This document shows, one piece after another, positions 1 to 10,860 of a stretch of DNA of 64,000 nucleotides. A model generated the notes under the pieces. It saw nothing but the letters and a program-made list of their open reading frames with translations. It ran no database searches and had not been told where the DNA came from. Position numbers and translations under genes: made by a program. Each line of letters begins with the position of its first letter. Position 1 is the first letter of the stretch. This stretch comes from Endomychus coccineus (lineage: Eukaryota > Arthropoda > Insecta > Coleoptera > Endomychidae). The DNA lies in the NCBI GenBank assembly GCA_958510875.1, contig OY294069.1:176310868-176374867 (forward strand), in the 5' to 3' direction.

Positions 1-829
1 AAATTCCTAAAGCCGCAGATGTTATCCTAATAAATTAATAAATTTATGAACAAAGAATTATTGAGGTATAATTAACAAATTCTATCGTCTCACCCTTTAC
101 TATGTGATATGAAAGCTTATCTATATTGTAAAATTAAAAACTACTATGTTATTACTTTTATTTGTAATTTTCTTCATCCGAATTTCAGGTTATCTTCAGA
201 CGGTATGCAAATTTATTTCTATTTTCCCTATAATTTATTTATTTTTTGGATGATTTTGGGAATTTTGTTTAAAGTCTAATGAATTTGAATATTTGCTTGT
301 TCCTTGCATTAAATATACAGATTGTTCTGAGTTTGTTTAAGGATACTGAATCTAGGAAAATCATTTGTTATTTTGAAACAACCGTCGATTTGCTTGAATA
401 AAGATATACTCGATGCATAGCGTCAGAGTTCATCATTTTAGAGGAACTGGTCTTACTTTTTTATTGGAGAATATAATAATTAACAGCAGTCGATGTTCCT
501 TATGATGGGTTTTCCGAAATGAGAAAATTTGTGAATTTAGGACTTTGATGGAAAATTAAAAAGCATTAGTTATTTAAAATTTTCGTTTAATATAAAATAA
601 AAAATATTTACAGATATGACTATTTACATAATGTTATGGATAATAATATATCTAATGTAATACATGATGATTTTTGATTCAAGTGATTGCGATATAAGAG
701 AATAAAAGAAAAGTTGCAGAAGATATATAAACGTTTATCAAAAAGTAAATACAATTTATTACATAAGATATGATCGAATTCGATTTCGTTTAGGATCTCT
801 TAAAGAAAAAAAAATATTTTAAAGAATTG
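1..829. other. AT-rich intergenic DNA, nothing recognised
   Basis: No coding region, RNA gene or repeat was recognised here. The stretch is strongly AT-rich, and the short open frames in it have no recognisable motif. Confidence 0.5.
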
Positions 830-1012
830 AATATAATTCAATATTCAGGGAAGTTAGCGGTCTGAAATTTGGCATGGATGGGTTTCCTGCTCTCTCTAGT
901 GGAATCTGGATACCAATTTTTTGAAAAATATACAGTCGCACGTCACTGCGAGGCAATACAACAGCATTTAATTCAAAAAAGTGTACGCCACTGTTTTTTT
1001 TCACACAACAGA
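830..1012 (-). repeat. Dispersed repeat, copy 1 (inverted relative to 1241-1410)
   Basis: Read on the minus strand, this segment starts TTGTGTGAAAAAA and ends near TTTCAGACCGCTAAC. The same start and end, with diverged sequence between, recur on the plus strand at 1241-1410. The two copies form a head-to-head pair about 230 bp apart. The family is not recognised, and the short ORFs inside are probably incidental. Confidence 0.6.
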
Positions 1013-1240
1013 TAAGCTTGGTGAGTTTAGAATCGTGAGATGATCAAAACAAAGTATTGAAAAAATAGTATTCTCTGTTTGATTATTATTAATTATAGTC
1101 AATTATTTAAAATACCTTTTGAAATTTATTTCTGTTTTTTTACCTTCCGATTAATTTATATGAAAAATTTTAATTTTATCGTGAAATCACAGGAAACAAA
1201 AAAGTTTCTAAACTTAACGACACATGCATATTGCACTCAC

Positions 1241-1410
1241 TGTTGTGTGAAAAAACAAATGACGTACACTTCTTTTTTAGATCGTGTGGTTCAGATGCTC
1301 TGTTCGCAAGTCACTGTTTATTTTCCAAAAAATTCGTCTCCACAATCCACTAGAGAATACACATCTCTTCCAAATTTCAGACCGCTAGCGTGCTTTAATA
1401 TTGGATAATA
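1241..1410 (+). repeat. Dispersed repeat, copy 2
   Basis: This is the plus-strand partner of the repeat at 830-1012. Blocks shared by the two include GTACACTT, the CCACTAGAGA block and CAAATTTCAGACCGCTA. Divergence is substantial, so this is an old pair. Confidence 0.6.
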
Positions 1411-1546
1411 TTCAGTTATTCAAAATAAGATTTTTTCTTTAACCCTGTAACAGAATTCGACCATACTTTATTGAATAAATTGCCCTCGATTGACGACGAT
1501 GTGTCGACTAGTGAGGTCTAGCTATCATAAACTGAACCATCCTGTA

Positions 1547-1552
1547 TTTATT
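1547..1552 (-). terminator. Candidate poly(A) signal for tinman
   Basis: The plus strand reads tttatt, giving AATAAA on the minus strand about 220 bp downstream of the tinman stop codon. A second candidate lies at 1467-1472. The position is plausible for a 3' UTR, but AATAAA is common by chance in AT-rich DNA. Confidence 0.25.
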
Positions 1553-1770
1553 GAAATTGAGATTTCATATTTCATAAGCAACAAATATCTTTGATAATTA
1601 TTTTAGAAGAAAGTGAATTGTCATCGTCGAAATTAGAATTCTGTAATGGTCAAGACATAATTCTGTAGGAACATCCTAGAAGTTAATAATGAAAATAAGA
1701 AGTCCCCATCATGTAACCTATTCTGGTTATTAAAAACATATTTAAATATTCACACGTTCTGAAATATAAT

Positions 1771-2228
1771 TTACCTATTAAAATATTGTAGGTTATAGTT
1801 TTTTTCTGTGTATGGGAACTCGTTGTATCTGATATTATCTGTGCCACAACTGTTATACTGATGATGGTGTGTGTAAATTGTGGCATTTTGAAAGACACAA
1901 GGTGACGGTGCGCACTGAGTTTCATTACGGAAGACTGAATTGTCCAAAGGATCTTTCATGCTTTTTTTGTTGTCTTCCATTTTGTCCGTTTTCTGTCTCT
2001 TACTTTTGTAGCGTCGATTTTGGAACCAAATTTTGACTTGCGTGGGCGACAGTTTCAATCCTTGGGCCATTTGTTCGCGTTCAGGGGCGCTCAGATATTT
2101 TTGTTGTTTGAAACGTCTCTCCAACTCGTAAACTTGTACCTGAGAGAATAGCACCCGAGGTTTTCGTTTCGTTCTTTGTCGGCTGTTTTTGCGGAGTTCC
2201 GTTTTCGAACTTGTCACCGGTTCGTTTT
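1771..2228 (-). CDS. tin: Tinman/NKX2-5-type homeobox protein, exon 2 (homeodomain)
   Basis: This is the 3' coding exon of an NK-2 class homeobox transcription factor, a nuclear DNA-binding protein. The homeodomain covers about residues 147-206 of the predicted 278-residue protein. It starts [10 protein letters not shown] and has helix 3 [13 protein letters not shown], with Gln50, Asn51 and the NK-2-defining Tyr54. KPRVLFSQ is the tinman/NKX2-5 form; vnd/NKX2-1 types have KRRVLF. The exon begins just after a ctttcag acceptor (intron ends at 2229) and continues in phase from exon 1. The 70-residue tail ends NLQYFNR and includes a THHHQYNS stretch; I saw no clear NK2-specific domain in it. The family specifies heart and dorsal mesoderm; that role is inferred here. 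An NKX2-5-like paralogue is the main alternative. Confidence 0.93.
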
Positions 2229-3180
2229 CTGAAAGAAAAAAAAATATATGAATATGAATCAATATTTGGTTTTCCGGACAAATTTATATCTATATGTCTA
2301 CTTTTCAAAGAATACTTCTATGGTGAGGTGTTTGAAAATCAGTTGATAGCTACCGAATGCTGTATTAACTAATTACAACAGGTTACCTTTGAAATGGTTA
2401 AGCCAAAATAGTTCAGATGTTAGATATAAAATCTGGCAAATTCATTTTTAATTATTCAAAATACCATGTCAGCTAAGAGAGAATTGAAAACAGTCAGAGG
2501 CATAACAAGAACAATTCGCGCCCGGGGGAAATCCCTTTTCCTTCAGTAAACTTGCTAAACTCTTGCTAAGAAAGAATATCAAATTCGCAGATATTATTAT
2601 GGGAATATGTTTTGTAGTGAGTGATCTTGAGCGCTAGTTATACGTGAAATATTGCTTTGACATACTATGCTCCTATGAGGTTGTTTCAATTTCTTTCATT
2701 GTTATTCTCAGAGGTTTCTCAGCGTGTCAGTGTCGGGATATTTGTGTTGTTTGTAAAAATCCTACAAACCAAATTGTATTCTGCTTCGTCTATTAATTGC
2801 TGCCATTGAATTGTATTCAGCGGTGTAGAGAAACTGGGCAAAGAGAGCCCTCGCGTTCCATGCGTAGCTTTTAGTTTGAAATAGTATATGCTATATAGGC
2901 CAGACAAGACGCGTTTTAGTTTAAGATAGCAAGAAAGCTTCAGTAACAATAATTTTTGAAAACACTTCTCATTAGTTTACCCATATTCACAGAGGCAGCA
3001 GAGTTTTTGAGATATGTCAAACAGAATAGTAAGGTAATTTTGAAAGATCAAATTTCAATGTTGTATATCAAATCCCTCGATTGCGATGTATAACTGAAAA
3101 GGTTCAGTTTCACTAAATCCCTCACAGCCTTATTCTCTTCATATCACCGCAACACATCTGAGAAATGTATAGTAAATACA

Positions 3181-3420
3181 GGGATTCCCTAAGGACCAAA
3201 TTTAGTACCCTCATTATTCCTTCTTTTCATTAATGATTTGAACGAGGTTATAGATTCTTTTGGTGACGACTCAAATATATTTTCTGTTATAAATACAATT
3301 GAAGATTGCATACATATTCAAGAACAAGTGAATAGTGTTTAGACATGGTGCTGTAAAAACAAATTGGTACTGAATATGTCAAAGTTTAAAGTTATTACCT
3401 ATTGTCGGAGAAGAACTCCG
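3181..3420 (+). mobile_element. Non-LTR retrotransposon RT fragment
   Basis: Translation in one plus frame gives a GIP-GPN-L-PSLFLLFINDL block, the standard reverse-transcriptase motif upstream of the catalytic aspartates, with stop codons. It is followed by a degenerate run up to LVLNMSKFKV. It resembles the same region of the longer copy just downstream but is a separate, truncated piece. Confidence 0.7.
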
Positions 3421-3624
3421 ATAAACTATGAATAAACACTGAATTCAACAGTTCTTGAGGTGTAAAAGCTCGTTCTATTTGAACATAAGCTATCATTTAC
3501 TAATGTAAATTATTTTTCACTCAAAGAATACTGCTCATCTATTTAGAATCCATATTACAATCAACCTACTTCTCAACACAAGTTACCACTGTTAGTCCAG
3601 TTAATGACGGTACAAATGGAGTAT

Positions 3625-5354
3625 TTTTTTCTATACTTTGACTAAACGAAATGAAAACCTATAATGTTCGAAGTGTAATTTAGCATTGGAATATTGAGAG
3701 AGGAGAAAGGCATTCGAATTTTTCCTGAAAGTTTGGAGGTTATATGCATAAAGAAAGACCACACTAGGCAGCTAGTCAATGAGAATTTGTAACTGCTATT
3801 AAAAACCTTAAGAATAAATACACCTCTGGACATGATCGAATACTAAGCTTCTTAATAAAAGATTGCGCTTCTGTGTTTGTTGTCCCAGTACAGATTTTAT
3901 TCAATCTCAAATTTCCTAGTGTTTGGAAAAAAGCAAATCCCGTTCACAAATCTGGTGATGTTGAAATTATACTCAATTATCGCCCAATTGCGATATTGTC
4001 TAACTTATCTAAGGTCTTTGAGATGTGTCTGTATCAACGCATTTATGGTACTTTTTCACATATGATATCACCATACCAACATGAATTTGTCCAAAACAGA
4101 TCTACAGTTACGAATCTTACTCATTTGAACACGTATATGGTTGTTGTTTTTGAAAAACCAAGAACAGGTTGACGTAATATATACACATTTTTCGAAGGCC
4201 TTTGATAAACTTGAACACACTATTCTTTCAGGCAAGCTCAACTCCATTGGATTCAGTACCTCCTTAGAAGCGTTTTTTTGTTCATACCTCATCAATAGAT
4301 CACAGTTTGTGCAGTATTAGGGTCAAAGATCAAATTCATTTATCACCAAATCTAGTGTGCCTCAAGGCGCAAACCTTGGTCCTCTGCAATTCCTGTTATT
4401 TATTAATGATTTGGCTAAAACCATAATCGGCTTGAAACTAATTTTTGCTGATGACTTGAAAATATTTTTAGAAATAAAGACCATGAGTCACTGCTATGCA
4501 CTACAAAATGATCTGGACAATATTTTTGAATGGTACGCCAATAATAAATTGAGTCTAAATATTAGTAAATTTTGTGTTGTTTACTTCAGTCGTAAAGTTC
4601 ATCCTATTTACTTCGATTATTTTTTAGATTCAGTATAATCATTTCTGGTAGTACTACAGTCAAAGACTTAGGTGTTTTATACGATCATCAGTTCAATTTT
4701 AATCTACATATAAGTGATATGTGTGCTAAAGCTAATAGAACTTTAGGGCTTTAGGCATTCCAAATATTTCAACAATTTAGAGGTACTACAAACACTATTC
4801 AATTCATTGGTTAGACCAAAACTGGAATATGCTTCGCTCATCTGGAACTCTCAGTATAAATTCCAGATTACACTAATTGAGAGCATTCAACGTGAATATT
4901 TGAAATATCTCTAGTTTAGAACTTTCAACATCTTTCCTAGAAGAGGTTTAAGCCATCAATTATTATTATCTACTTTCAATTGTTTGACACTTGAACTGAG
5001 AAGAAGAATATGGACCACAATATTCCTCCATAATCTGTTGAATAATAATATTAACTGCAGTTAGTTATTACGTAAATTAAATGTTGTTGTCATGACAACT
5101 AACTTTAATGTTATTTGTTCAAAATGTGACTTATTTTTTAATAGTATTCAGTATCTTATTAGTGTTGTCAGGTGAGGTTATTTTTCACCATGTAATTTGA
5201 AAATTTAGCCAATTTATTTTCATTATTCCTATCAGATATTATTTTTGTTATATATTTCTTGTTATTCTTTATATTATGTTGCTCTGTATTGTTTGTCCTA
5301 TAATTGGGTTAACCTGTTGGGCATATATATACTAAATAAAATAAAATAAAATAG
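3625..5354 (+). mobile_element. Degenerate non-LTR retrotransposon (RT domain to 3' end)
   Basis: Successive plus-strand frames read YRPIAILSNLSKVFE, FSKAFDKLEH, VPQGANLGPLQFLLFINDL, the catalytic FADDLKIF and NKLSLNISKF, followed by a thumb-like section (VKDLGVLYDHQFNFN). That is the normal order of a LINE reverse transcriptase. The 3' end is a run of AAATA units near 5330-5354. Stops and frameshifts show it is dead. The family looks like the Jockey/CR1 group, not determined further. It lies in the tinman intron, antisense to the gene. Confidence 0.85.
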
Positions 5355-5496
5355 GGGTGATTATTTCTCACGTATTAAGGTATATACAGTTGTGAAATCT
5401 TTTATAGCTTATCAATTGTTAGTATAATTATTATAGTGTGAATGCTTGATTAACCAACATTGTTTAATTCAAATTGAAGCTTTTGTGCTTACTTAC

Positions 5497-5875
5497 TTGG
5501 GCTCTCAGTTTTCAGGTATCCATCTTCTTTCAAAAACGAGGCAAACGGCGGCGTAGAATTACAAACCAACGTGTTATCATTATACAAGCTACCCTTATTG
5601 TTATATGTACTTTCGGAAGCCACATCGGCATTATAATAATGAGGATATTGGTCGCTGTGATATCCGTTGTCCCAAAACTGTTGTCCATGAAAACCTCCAT
5701 CGAAATGACTGAACTCTTTCTTGATTCCCACAAAGTGAAACTCCGTCTCGGATGGCATATTCAGATTAAGGATATCTTTAACCGAAAAAGGCGTATTGAT
5801 GAAATTGGCACTTGTCGTATCGCAAGTTTGATAATTTTCCGCACTACCGCACGGTTCTAAAAATTCATCGATCAT
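5497..5875 (-). CDS. tin: Tinman/NKX2-5-type homeobox protein, exon 1 (TN domain)
   Basis: This is the first recognised coding exon. The start is the ATG at 5875 (MIDEFLEP). The frame is open 8 codons further upstream, but only to a GTG, so 5875 is the best start. Residues 28-38 read TPFSVKDILNL, the TN (tinman/Eh1-like) motif of NKX2-5-type proteins, known in the family as a Groucho-type repression motif. The exon gives 126 codons plus one base and ends CCAA/GTAAGT at 5497/5496. Joined with exon 2, the protein is 278 residues, shorter than Drosophila Tinman. An additional 5' non-coding exon cannot be excluded. No bagpipe or ladybird homeobox gene is visible nearby. Confidence 0.9.
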
Positions 5876-6200
5876 CTTCGAGTTGAACCAACAGTGCACA
5901 ACACCAAGTCAAAACTAATTATGTTCAAGAGACTGAAGGAAGAGTGTAACAGCTATAATAAACCTACAATTCATTTCTCTATGTATTTAACGAAAACGGA
6001 TTCAATTTGAGTCTTATTCTAACGTGACACAAAGAGCTTGGCTCGTCCAACGAGCCTTGGTCATAACTACCAATTTCTTTAGGTTCAGTTTTTCGTCTAA
6101 TTCGGTGACGTCAGATTTGGGACCCCGCCCCGTACCAATAGAAATAAAGAGTGAGCTAATATTTGATTTGGTGATTGATGAGTTCGTGTTATATACACTA
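5876..6200 (-). promoter_or_regulatory. tin: Putative tinman promoter and 5' UTR
   Basis: On the minus strand a TATA-like GTATATAAC lies at 6196-6188, about 315 bp before the start codon. Between it and the ATG are a CRE-type palindrome TGACGTCA (6106-6113) and a GC-rich CCCCGCCCCG patch (about 6121-6130), unusual in this AT-rich window. No transcription start can be proved from sequence. Confidence 0.35.
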
Positions 6201-6539
6201 TGTGTGTATATTCGATGTGATGGGTGATTGATTTCCTGCATGTCATATTTGTGTTTGAGGGTCAATCTGAGCGAGTTTAATTCATAGTCATTAACGGCTT
6301 AACTTTTCAGTTCAACCCTTAACGCTATACAGGTTGTGACTTTGTTATATTGAAAGTGAAGCAAACAAAAAGTAACTTTCCGTTGTGAAATAGGAAATCG
6401 GTTTCCATATTCTATAGTAATTAATTTATTCTCAATGCAAGATAATGAATGAAATAAGCATTGTAATGCCGTGCTATTTTGTTGGCCAAGTAGGTCCTAT
6501 GCTATGTAACTGACATTTGAATCATTCTGAGATGATCGC

Positions 6540-7300
6540 TTCTTAAGTTTTTTTCAATGCCTTTGCCATTTTTAATGTGAAATTAATTATTTTCATAGTG
6601 GAAGCTAGTGGAATTTTTTTTTCAGCATTGATAGCCATCGTATCGAAAGATACTCCGTCAACCATCACATGGAGTGATCTATCTGAGAAAAAATTCGGCA
6701 GTAAGCGAAAAATTTTGGGCGGCAAAACGTATTACGCAAGTTTCCCAAAAAGGTTTTGTGCCAGACTCGATCAAATGCTTTGGAGATATCCAATGATACA
6801 CCTAAAGATTCCTCATGTTTTTCAATAGACTTCTGTCATATATCTGTTATATAGGCATGTAGGTCTCCTGTTGATCTCTTTTGACGGAAGCCATATTGCC
6901 GGTCATTCACAATTTTGAAGATGAGCTCGATGTTGATTGCTTTCTCCATGACTTTAGAGATCACAGCTGATGTGATGCAATGGGTTTATAATTATTAGGA
7001 AGGGTCTTCTTTCGTTTATGTGGAATAGGTTGCACTCTAGCTGTCTCCCAGATGGAAGGAAACACACCAAGTGGTATGAGAGGGTAAACAATCTGCCGAA
7101 AACTGGTGTTATTTCAGGCCCACATTTCTTGAGAATGACAGATGGAATTCCATCTGGCCCCATAGACTTTTTGGTATTGAGATCAAGGATGGTCAAATTT
7201 TATTTATTCATAGATGGCGTGAGATATTTAAGTCTTTTTAACACGTTTAGGACAGATGGCTACTTGGTAGGTGACAGGTCCTCAGTACTTTAATAGTATT
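6540..7300 (-). mobile_element. LINE reverse-transcriptase fragment (family A), minus strand
   Basis: Minus-strand frames give, in order, NTKKSMGPDGIPSVILKKCGPEI, a YRPIA-like block, QYGFRQKRSTGDLHAYI and SLDISKAFDRVWHK, the N-terminal half of a non-LTR reverse transcriptase. Frames change several times and there are stops. The catalytic FADD block is missing, so the 3' part is lost. The RVWHK form matches the plus-strand copy at 7690-8800, making the two a tail-separated inverted pair of one family. Confidence 0.8.
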
Positions 7301-7689
7301 TTTCAGGAAACCGGTGATTATTTCGTACATATTAAGACCCCTTCTCAACTTCAAATGTACTATATCAGAAATAAGGTCTGGGATTTTAAATTTCTAATTT
7401 TACTGAAGATATGTGAACTGGCTAGTGGTAGAAGTTCTTTGTACTGCGGCTCATGCCACGCGGAAATTCTAGGTTAATAGCTTATTTGTACGTTTATTTT
7501 TGGAAGCAATAACAACAACTGAACACATGGGAGAAGATAATAGTTACTCCAATCGGCAATTTCAGGTTTGTGGCTTATGTATAAGTTTATTTTTGGATGC
7601 AATAACATTAAATTAACACAACACGAGAGGAGAACCTAAATCATCTAAAGTGATGGAGGAGAGGAAGCAGTCAATTTCGACCTCATTCA
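7301..7689. other. Spacer between inverted LINE fragments
   Basis: No motif is recognisable. It holds a weak direct repeat: a block around GTACGTTTATTTTTGGAAGCAATAA (near 7488-7512) is echoed near 7580-7605 as GTTTATTTTTGGATGCAATAA. Confidence 0.35.
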
Positions 7690-8800
7690 ATACCCAGAAA
7701 GCTCCACAATCTTCAATAACCGGTAATAAAGCTTTCGTCAGCAGAGATCAACAAGAGACCTACTTGCCAACTTAACACATATATGGCAGAAATCTATTGA
7801 AAAACAAGGGGAATCTCTAACTGTAATATTGGATACCTTCAAAGCCTTTGACCGAGTCTGTCACCAAAGCCTCCGTGGGAAACTTCCGTCATATGATTTG
7901 CCGCCTCAACTTTGTTGCTTACTATCGTTTTCTCTCAGATAGAGAGTGGTGTTCGATGGAGGATCCTATATAATTGCTTTCAACGCTGGTGTTCCACAAG
8001 GGCTTATCCTGGCACCAACTTTGTTTCTGCTCTGTATAAACTATCTTCTGGAAGTGACCACCTGTACCGTTCACAGCTTTACAGATGACGGTACACTTCA
8101 TACCGCTTTCTCATCTAGAGATCCTATACCATACAATGAAGCCAGAGGAGCGAGGCAGAGACAGGTTGATGCAATTCATGGAGATCTGGCAAAGATTTTG
8201 AAATGGAGATCCGATAAACTCAAGCTTGCGTCTTCTTCAGAAAGGCGGATACCACAATCCCTAATATGATGTTGACAAGAACAACTATTTGTATGAAGTC
8301 TTCCATATTCATGCTCGAGATCACCATCAACAGCACCCTCTCATGGGACGATCATGTGAAGTCCTAATAACCTACAAAGCACAGATTCAAACTGTCCTGG
8401 AGTAGTGTTCACATGTTCGAAGTTTGGCTTCCAAACATACGCTGAAGGTCATGAATTCTATCCAGAAGAAAGCTGATTGATGATGTCAAACTTACGAGTT
8501 CATTAACCTCTCTAGAACAGGTGGGTGATCTCTCCTTTCTCTATAGATATTTCCATGGTCGGTGCACATCAGAAATTTCGTCTGCTGTTCTACCACGAGG
8601 GATTTCAGGTAGACGGACTAGATGAGCTCGAAGTAGACACACTTCATTGTCATGCTCGAGCTATGAAACCTTTTACCTACTGAGGTCTTTCCCTATGCCT
8701 ATAACCTCCATACCTTCAAGAAAAATTCCAATGCCTATCTCCTCTCCCAACATTCCATTGCTGGCTCACACGATGTTCGTCGAGCATTGTAAATTTCCCT
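7690..8800 (+). mobile_element. LINE reverse-transcriptase to 3' end (family A), plus strand
   Basis: Plus-strand frames give a degenerate RSTRDLLANLTHIWQKSIE block, LDTFKAFDRVCHQSL, AGVPQGLILAPTLFLL, the catalytic block as FTDDGTLH (usually FADD), then a thumb-like region with STLSWDDHVK. The element ends around CTCACACGATGTTCG near 8768-8783. Multiple frame changes mark it as dead. The related 3' ends at 29.7-30.8 kb and 55.1 kb are from the same family. Confidence 0.8.
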
Positions 8801-9004
8801 CTTTTGTAGTCAAAGTGTTAAAAAAAAACCTATACTTGATGTTCAAAGAACATCGTGTGAGCCACTCCACGTTCGGAAGGAAGGTTATCATCAGGAAAGA
8901 CTTCATCAGGCAACGAGTTCCGCAACTTCATCAAATTCTCAGAGCAAGTAAGACTGACGCAAGTGTACAATCTTCAGAAACAGAAGCGGACGAAACTGTA
9001 TATA
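8801..9004. other. Inverted 3'-end copy of LINE family A and flank
   Basis: TGTTCAAAGAACATCGTGTG near 8840-8862 is the reverse complement of the LINE 3' end at 8768-8783, so a second copy lies in the opposite orientation. The rest up to the transposon at 9005 is unassigned; its plus frame is open but has no known motif. Confidence 0.4.
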
Positions 9005-9170
9005 CCGGGATATCAAAAATTATCTTGGTCAAGGGTGGTTGTGGAATCTAAAACGTGTGTCTTATTTTACGTTTGAAATAATTATGTCACTGTCACACTG
9101 ACATCATCAATAACCTACAAATTTCATACCTATTTATTTCAGTTGTAAAACAATAATGAACTACAAATTA
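9005..9170. repeat. Left terminal inverted repeat
   Basis: This matches the reverse complement of 9743-9907 with few differences, for example CTTGGTC against CTTGCTC near the tip. It begins directly after a TA dinucleotide. Confidence 0.9.
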
Positions 9171-9204
9171 TGAAATAACGGTTTTAGTAACAAGAAAAAC
9201 TAAA

Positions 9205-9612
9205 TTACAGTAATTGTTGGAAATGTCCCCCGTTTTGTTCGATGCACAAGTCTCTCTTTAAAATCTTCTGACATGTTCCATAAGAAAGTCCAATTTCCTG
9301 AGAAAGACGATTCAATAGTTTTGCAAGCTCCTCTTCCATGAGTTGACGAACGTCATTGACAACTTCTTCTGTACGAACTCTTGGTCTACCAGCACCTTTT
9401 TTATGAGTCACACAACCAGTTTCGCGGAACACTTCAACACAATTTGTAAGGCACGCATAAAAATTGTCCGGTAATATTGCCACGTTTGGGAAGTGCTCTC
9501 GAAAATTGTCCAAACACAAACGTTGATTGTATTGCCAATTTCCATTAACTAACGCACCCGTTCGAAAATAGGCTTCAATCGTGAAAATTTTGTGCTGTGT
9601 GGTAAGAGGCAT
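9205..9612 (-). CDS. DUF4817-type DNA-binding ORF of the transposon, catalytic domain deleted
   Basis: The 135-residue ORF starts at an ATG. Residues 1 to about 80 look like the DUF4817/helix-turn-helix N-terminus of Tc1/mariner-like transposases (LTTQHKIFTIEAYFRTG, then FRETGCVTHKKGAGRPRVRT, a basic GRPR motif). A second helix-turn-helix-like part follows (LSQEIGLSYGTCQKILKRDL). The next residues, CIEQNGGHFQQLL, correspond to the extreme C-terminus of the same transposase class (the 61-kb element ends CIRENGGQFEHHI). The DDE/D catalytic core is therefore absent and the junction is in frame. It should bind the TIRs without cutting. Whether it is expressed is unknown; repressor function is inference. 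Confidence 0.8.
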   Translation of the reverse strand: MPLTTQHKIFTIEAYFRTGALVNGNWQYNQRLCLDNFREHFPNVAILPDNFYACLTNCVEVFRETGCVTHKKGAGRPRVRTEEVVNDVRQLMEEELAKLLNRLSQEIGLSYGTCQKILKRDLCIEQNGGHFQQLL

Positions 9613-9742
9613 GATTCAAAAACCGGATTAGAAAATTTCAGCACAATGACTTAACAGATTCTGACACAACAAAACATATTCAAAAATTTAAAGTAAAACA
9701 CACGTTTTACATTCCACAACCACCCTTGAGCAAGATAATTTT

Positions 9743-9907
9743 TAATTTGTAGTTCATATTGTTTTACAACTGAAATAAATAGGTATGAAATTTGTAGGTT
9801 ATTGATGATGTCAGTGTGACAGTGACATAATTATTTCAAACGTAAAGTAAGACACACGTTTTAGATTCCACAACCACCCTTGAGCAAGATAATTTTTGAT
9901 ATCCCGG
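9743..9907. repeat. Right terminal inverted repeat, with inner tip copy at 9697-9742
   Basis: The right TIR is preceded by an extra 46-bp copy of the block that lies 10-55 bp from the outer end (CCACAACCACCCTTGAGCAA is in both). The right side therefore carries the putative binding block twice in the same orientation. Confidence 0.85.
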
Positions 9908-9909
9908 TA

Positions 9910-10860
9910 TTTAGGTAGAGGGCTTCTTAGAATTTTTCCGGAGGAAACTGTAATTTTCCATTGGCTGCTTTTTAATGAACTGCATTATAGACAATGTATT
10001 TTAATGATTGGATAAATTACTTTTGTTAAAGTAGAACGCATTCGGATGTCTCATTTGAAATGTTTTTTTTGTCTCCAATTCCCCGTACAACTCAGGTGTA
10101 AAGTGTAAATGTGTATTTTAATGACGTTTCGTCATACAATTCGCAAATGTAACGATTGGAACTGTTCTAATATCAGACAGGGGTATATGCCACTTCTTTC
10201 ACCATATTCCACTTTGACCTTATATCATGTATTACATACTTACATTACATTAAAGATCAGAAGAACCTAATTGAAATATCTAGAATATATTCTGTTTCAG
10301 ATAATACAATCCGAACACTCATGTTCGATAAAGTCAGATAAATTCTTTCGGTAGGAATAGTCACAGCGATTTTTACTTCAAGTTCCAACAGTTTTATCTA
10401 AACTACCAACCACTTGAAGGGAATTTAGAAGCCTTTCCCACGACTTGGGCTTATTTATATTCGGGAACGTGTAAACCTTCAACCTGATACACCAATATTC
10501 TCATAGTTATTAAGAGCTTTCTATAAACATCACTTGCTGTATTACGATTAATTTTTCATCGTTCTAATAAAATGTCTTTAAGTTAATCACAAATATTTAT
10601 ATTTCACAGCTAGCGGCATTTCGATACAAGTATTCTTTGTAACGTTCACATTTAGTATTATATTCAACTATTCTAATTTTCGGAATAATACTGACCCTCG
10701 GCCGCGGCTTTAGGAATTTTTGGACGTTATATATCTATTGTATTTACAAAATAGACTTGTACCTGTATTGTTTCATTGATTATTCTTAAATTTAGCTTCC
10801 CGTACTCTACTTTTAATAGCACAAATTTCTGTTTTCGCACACAGCTGGGATTTAAATGTA
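9910..10860. other. Intergenic, nothing recognised
   Basis: AT-rich DNA without a recognisable gene or repeat. A small CG-rich patch, CTCGGCCGCGGC, lies near 10697-10708. Confidence 0.4.

Larger units (their letters stand above)
2229..5496 (-). other. tin: Single intron of tinman, 3.27 kb
   Basis: The donor is CCAA/GTAAGT with the last exon base at 5497, and the acceptor is ctttcag/AA with the first exon base at 2228. Both sides are phase 1, so the frame runs through. The intron holds a small RT fragment (about 3181-3420) and a long degenerate non-LTR retrotransposon (about 3625-5354), both on the plus strand, opposite to the gene. The rest, 2229-3180, has no recognised feature. Confidence 0.85.
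9005..9907 (-). mobile_element. 903-bp Tc1/mariner-like transposon, internally deleted
   Basis: The ends are CCGGGATATCAAAAATTATC and its reverse complement, flanked by TA on both sides (9003-9004 and 9908-9909), the target duplication of the Tc1/mariner superfamily. The terminal inverted repeats are about 166 bp (9005-9170 and 9743-9907) and nearly identical, so the copy is not very old. A single ORF runs on the minus strand. A partial third copy of the outer tip lies inside the right end at about 9697-9742. Confidence 0.9.

Noticed and set aside
1079..1408. 109-residue plus-strand ORF
   Set aside because: It overlaps a dispersed repeat and starts in AT-rich noise; no domain is seen.
5876..5899. 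Eight extra residues at the tinman N-terminus
   Set aside because: The extension starts at GTG; the first ATG is at 5875 and lies at the usual distance before the TN motif.
9003..9909. CRISPR-like or phage-like direct repeats
   Set aside because: The repeated blocks are transposon TIRs with TA duplication; the window is eukaryotic.
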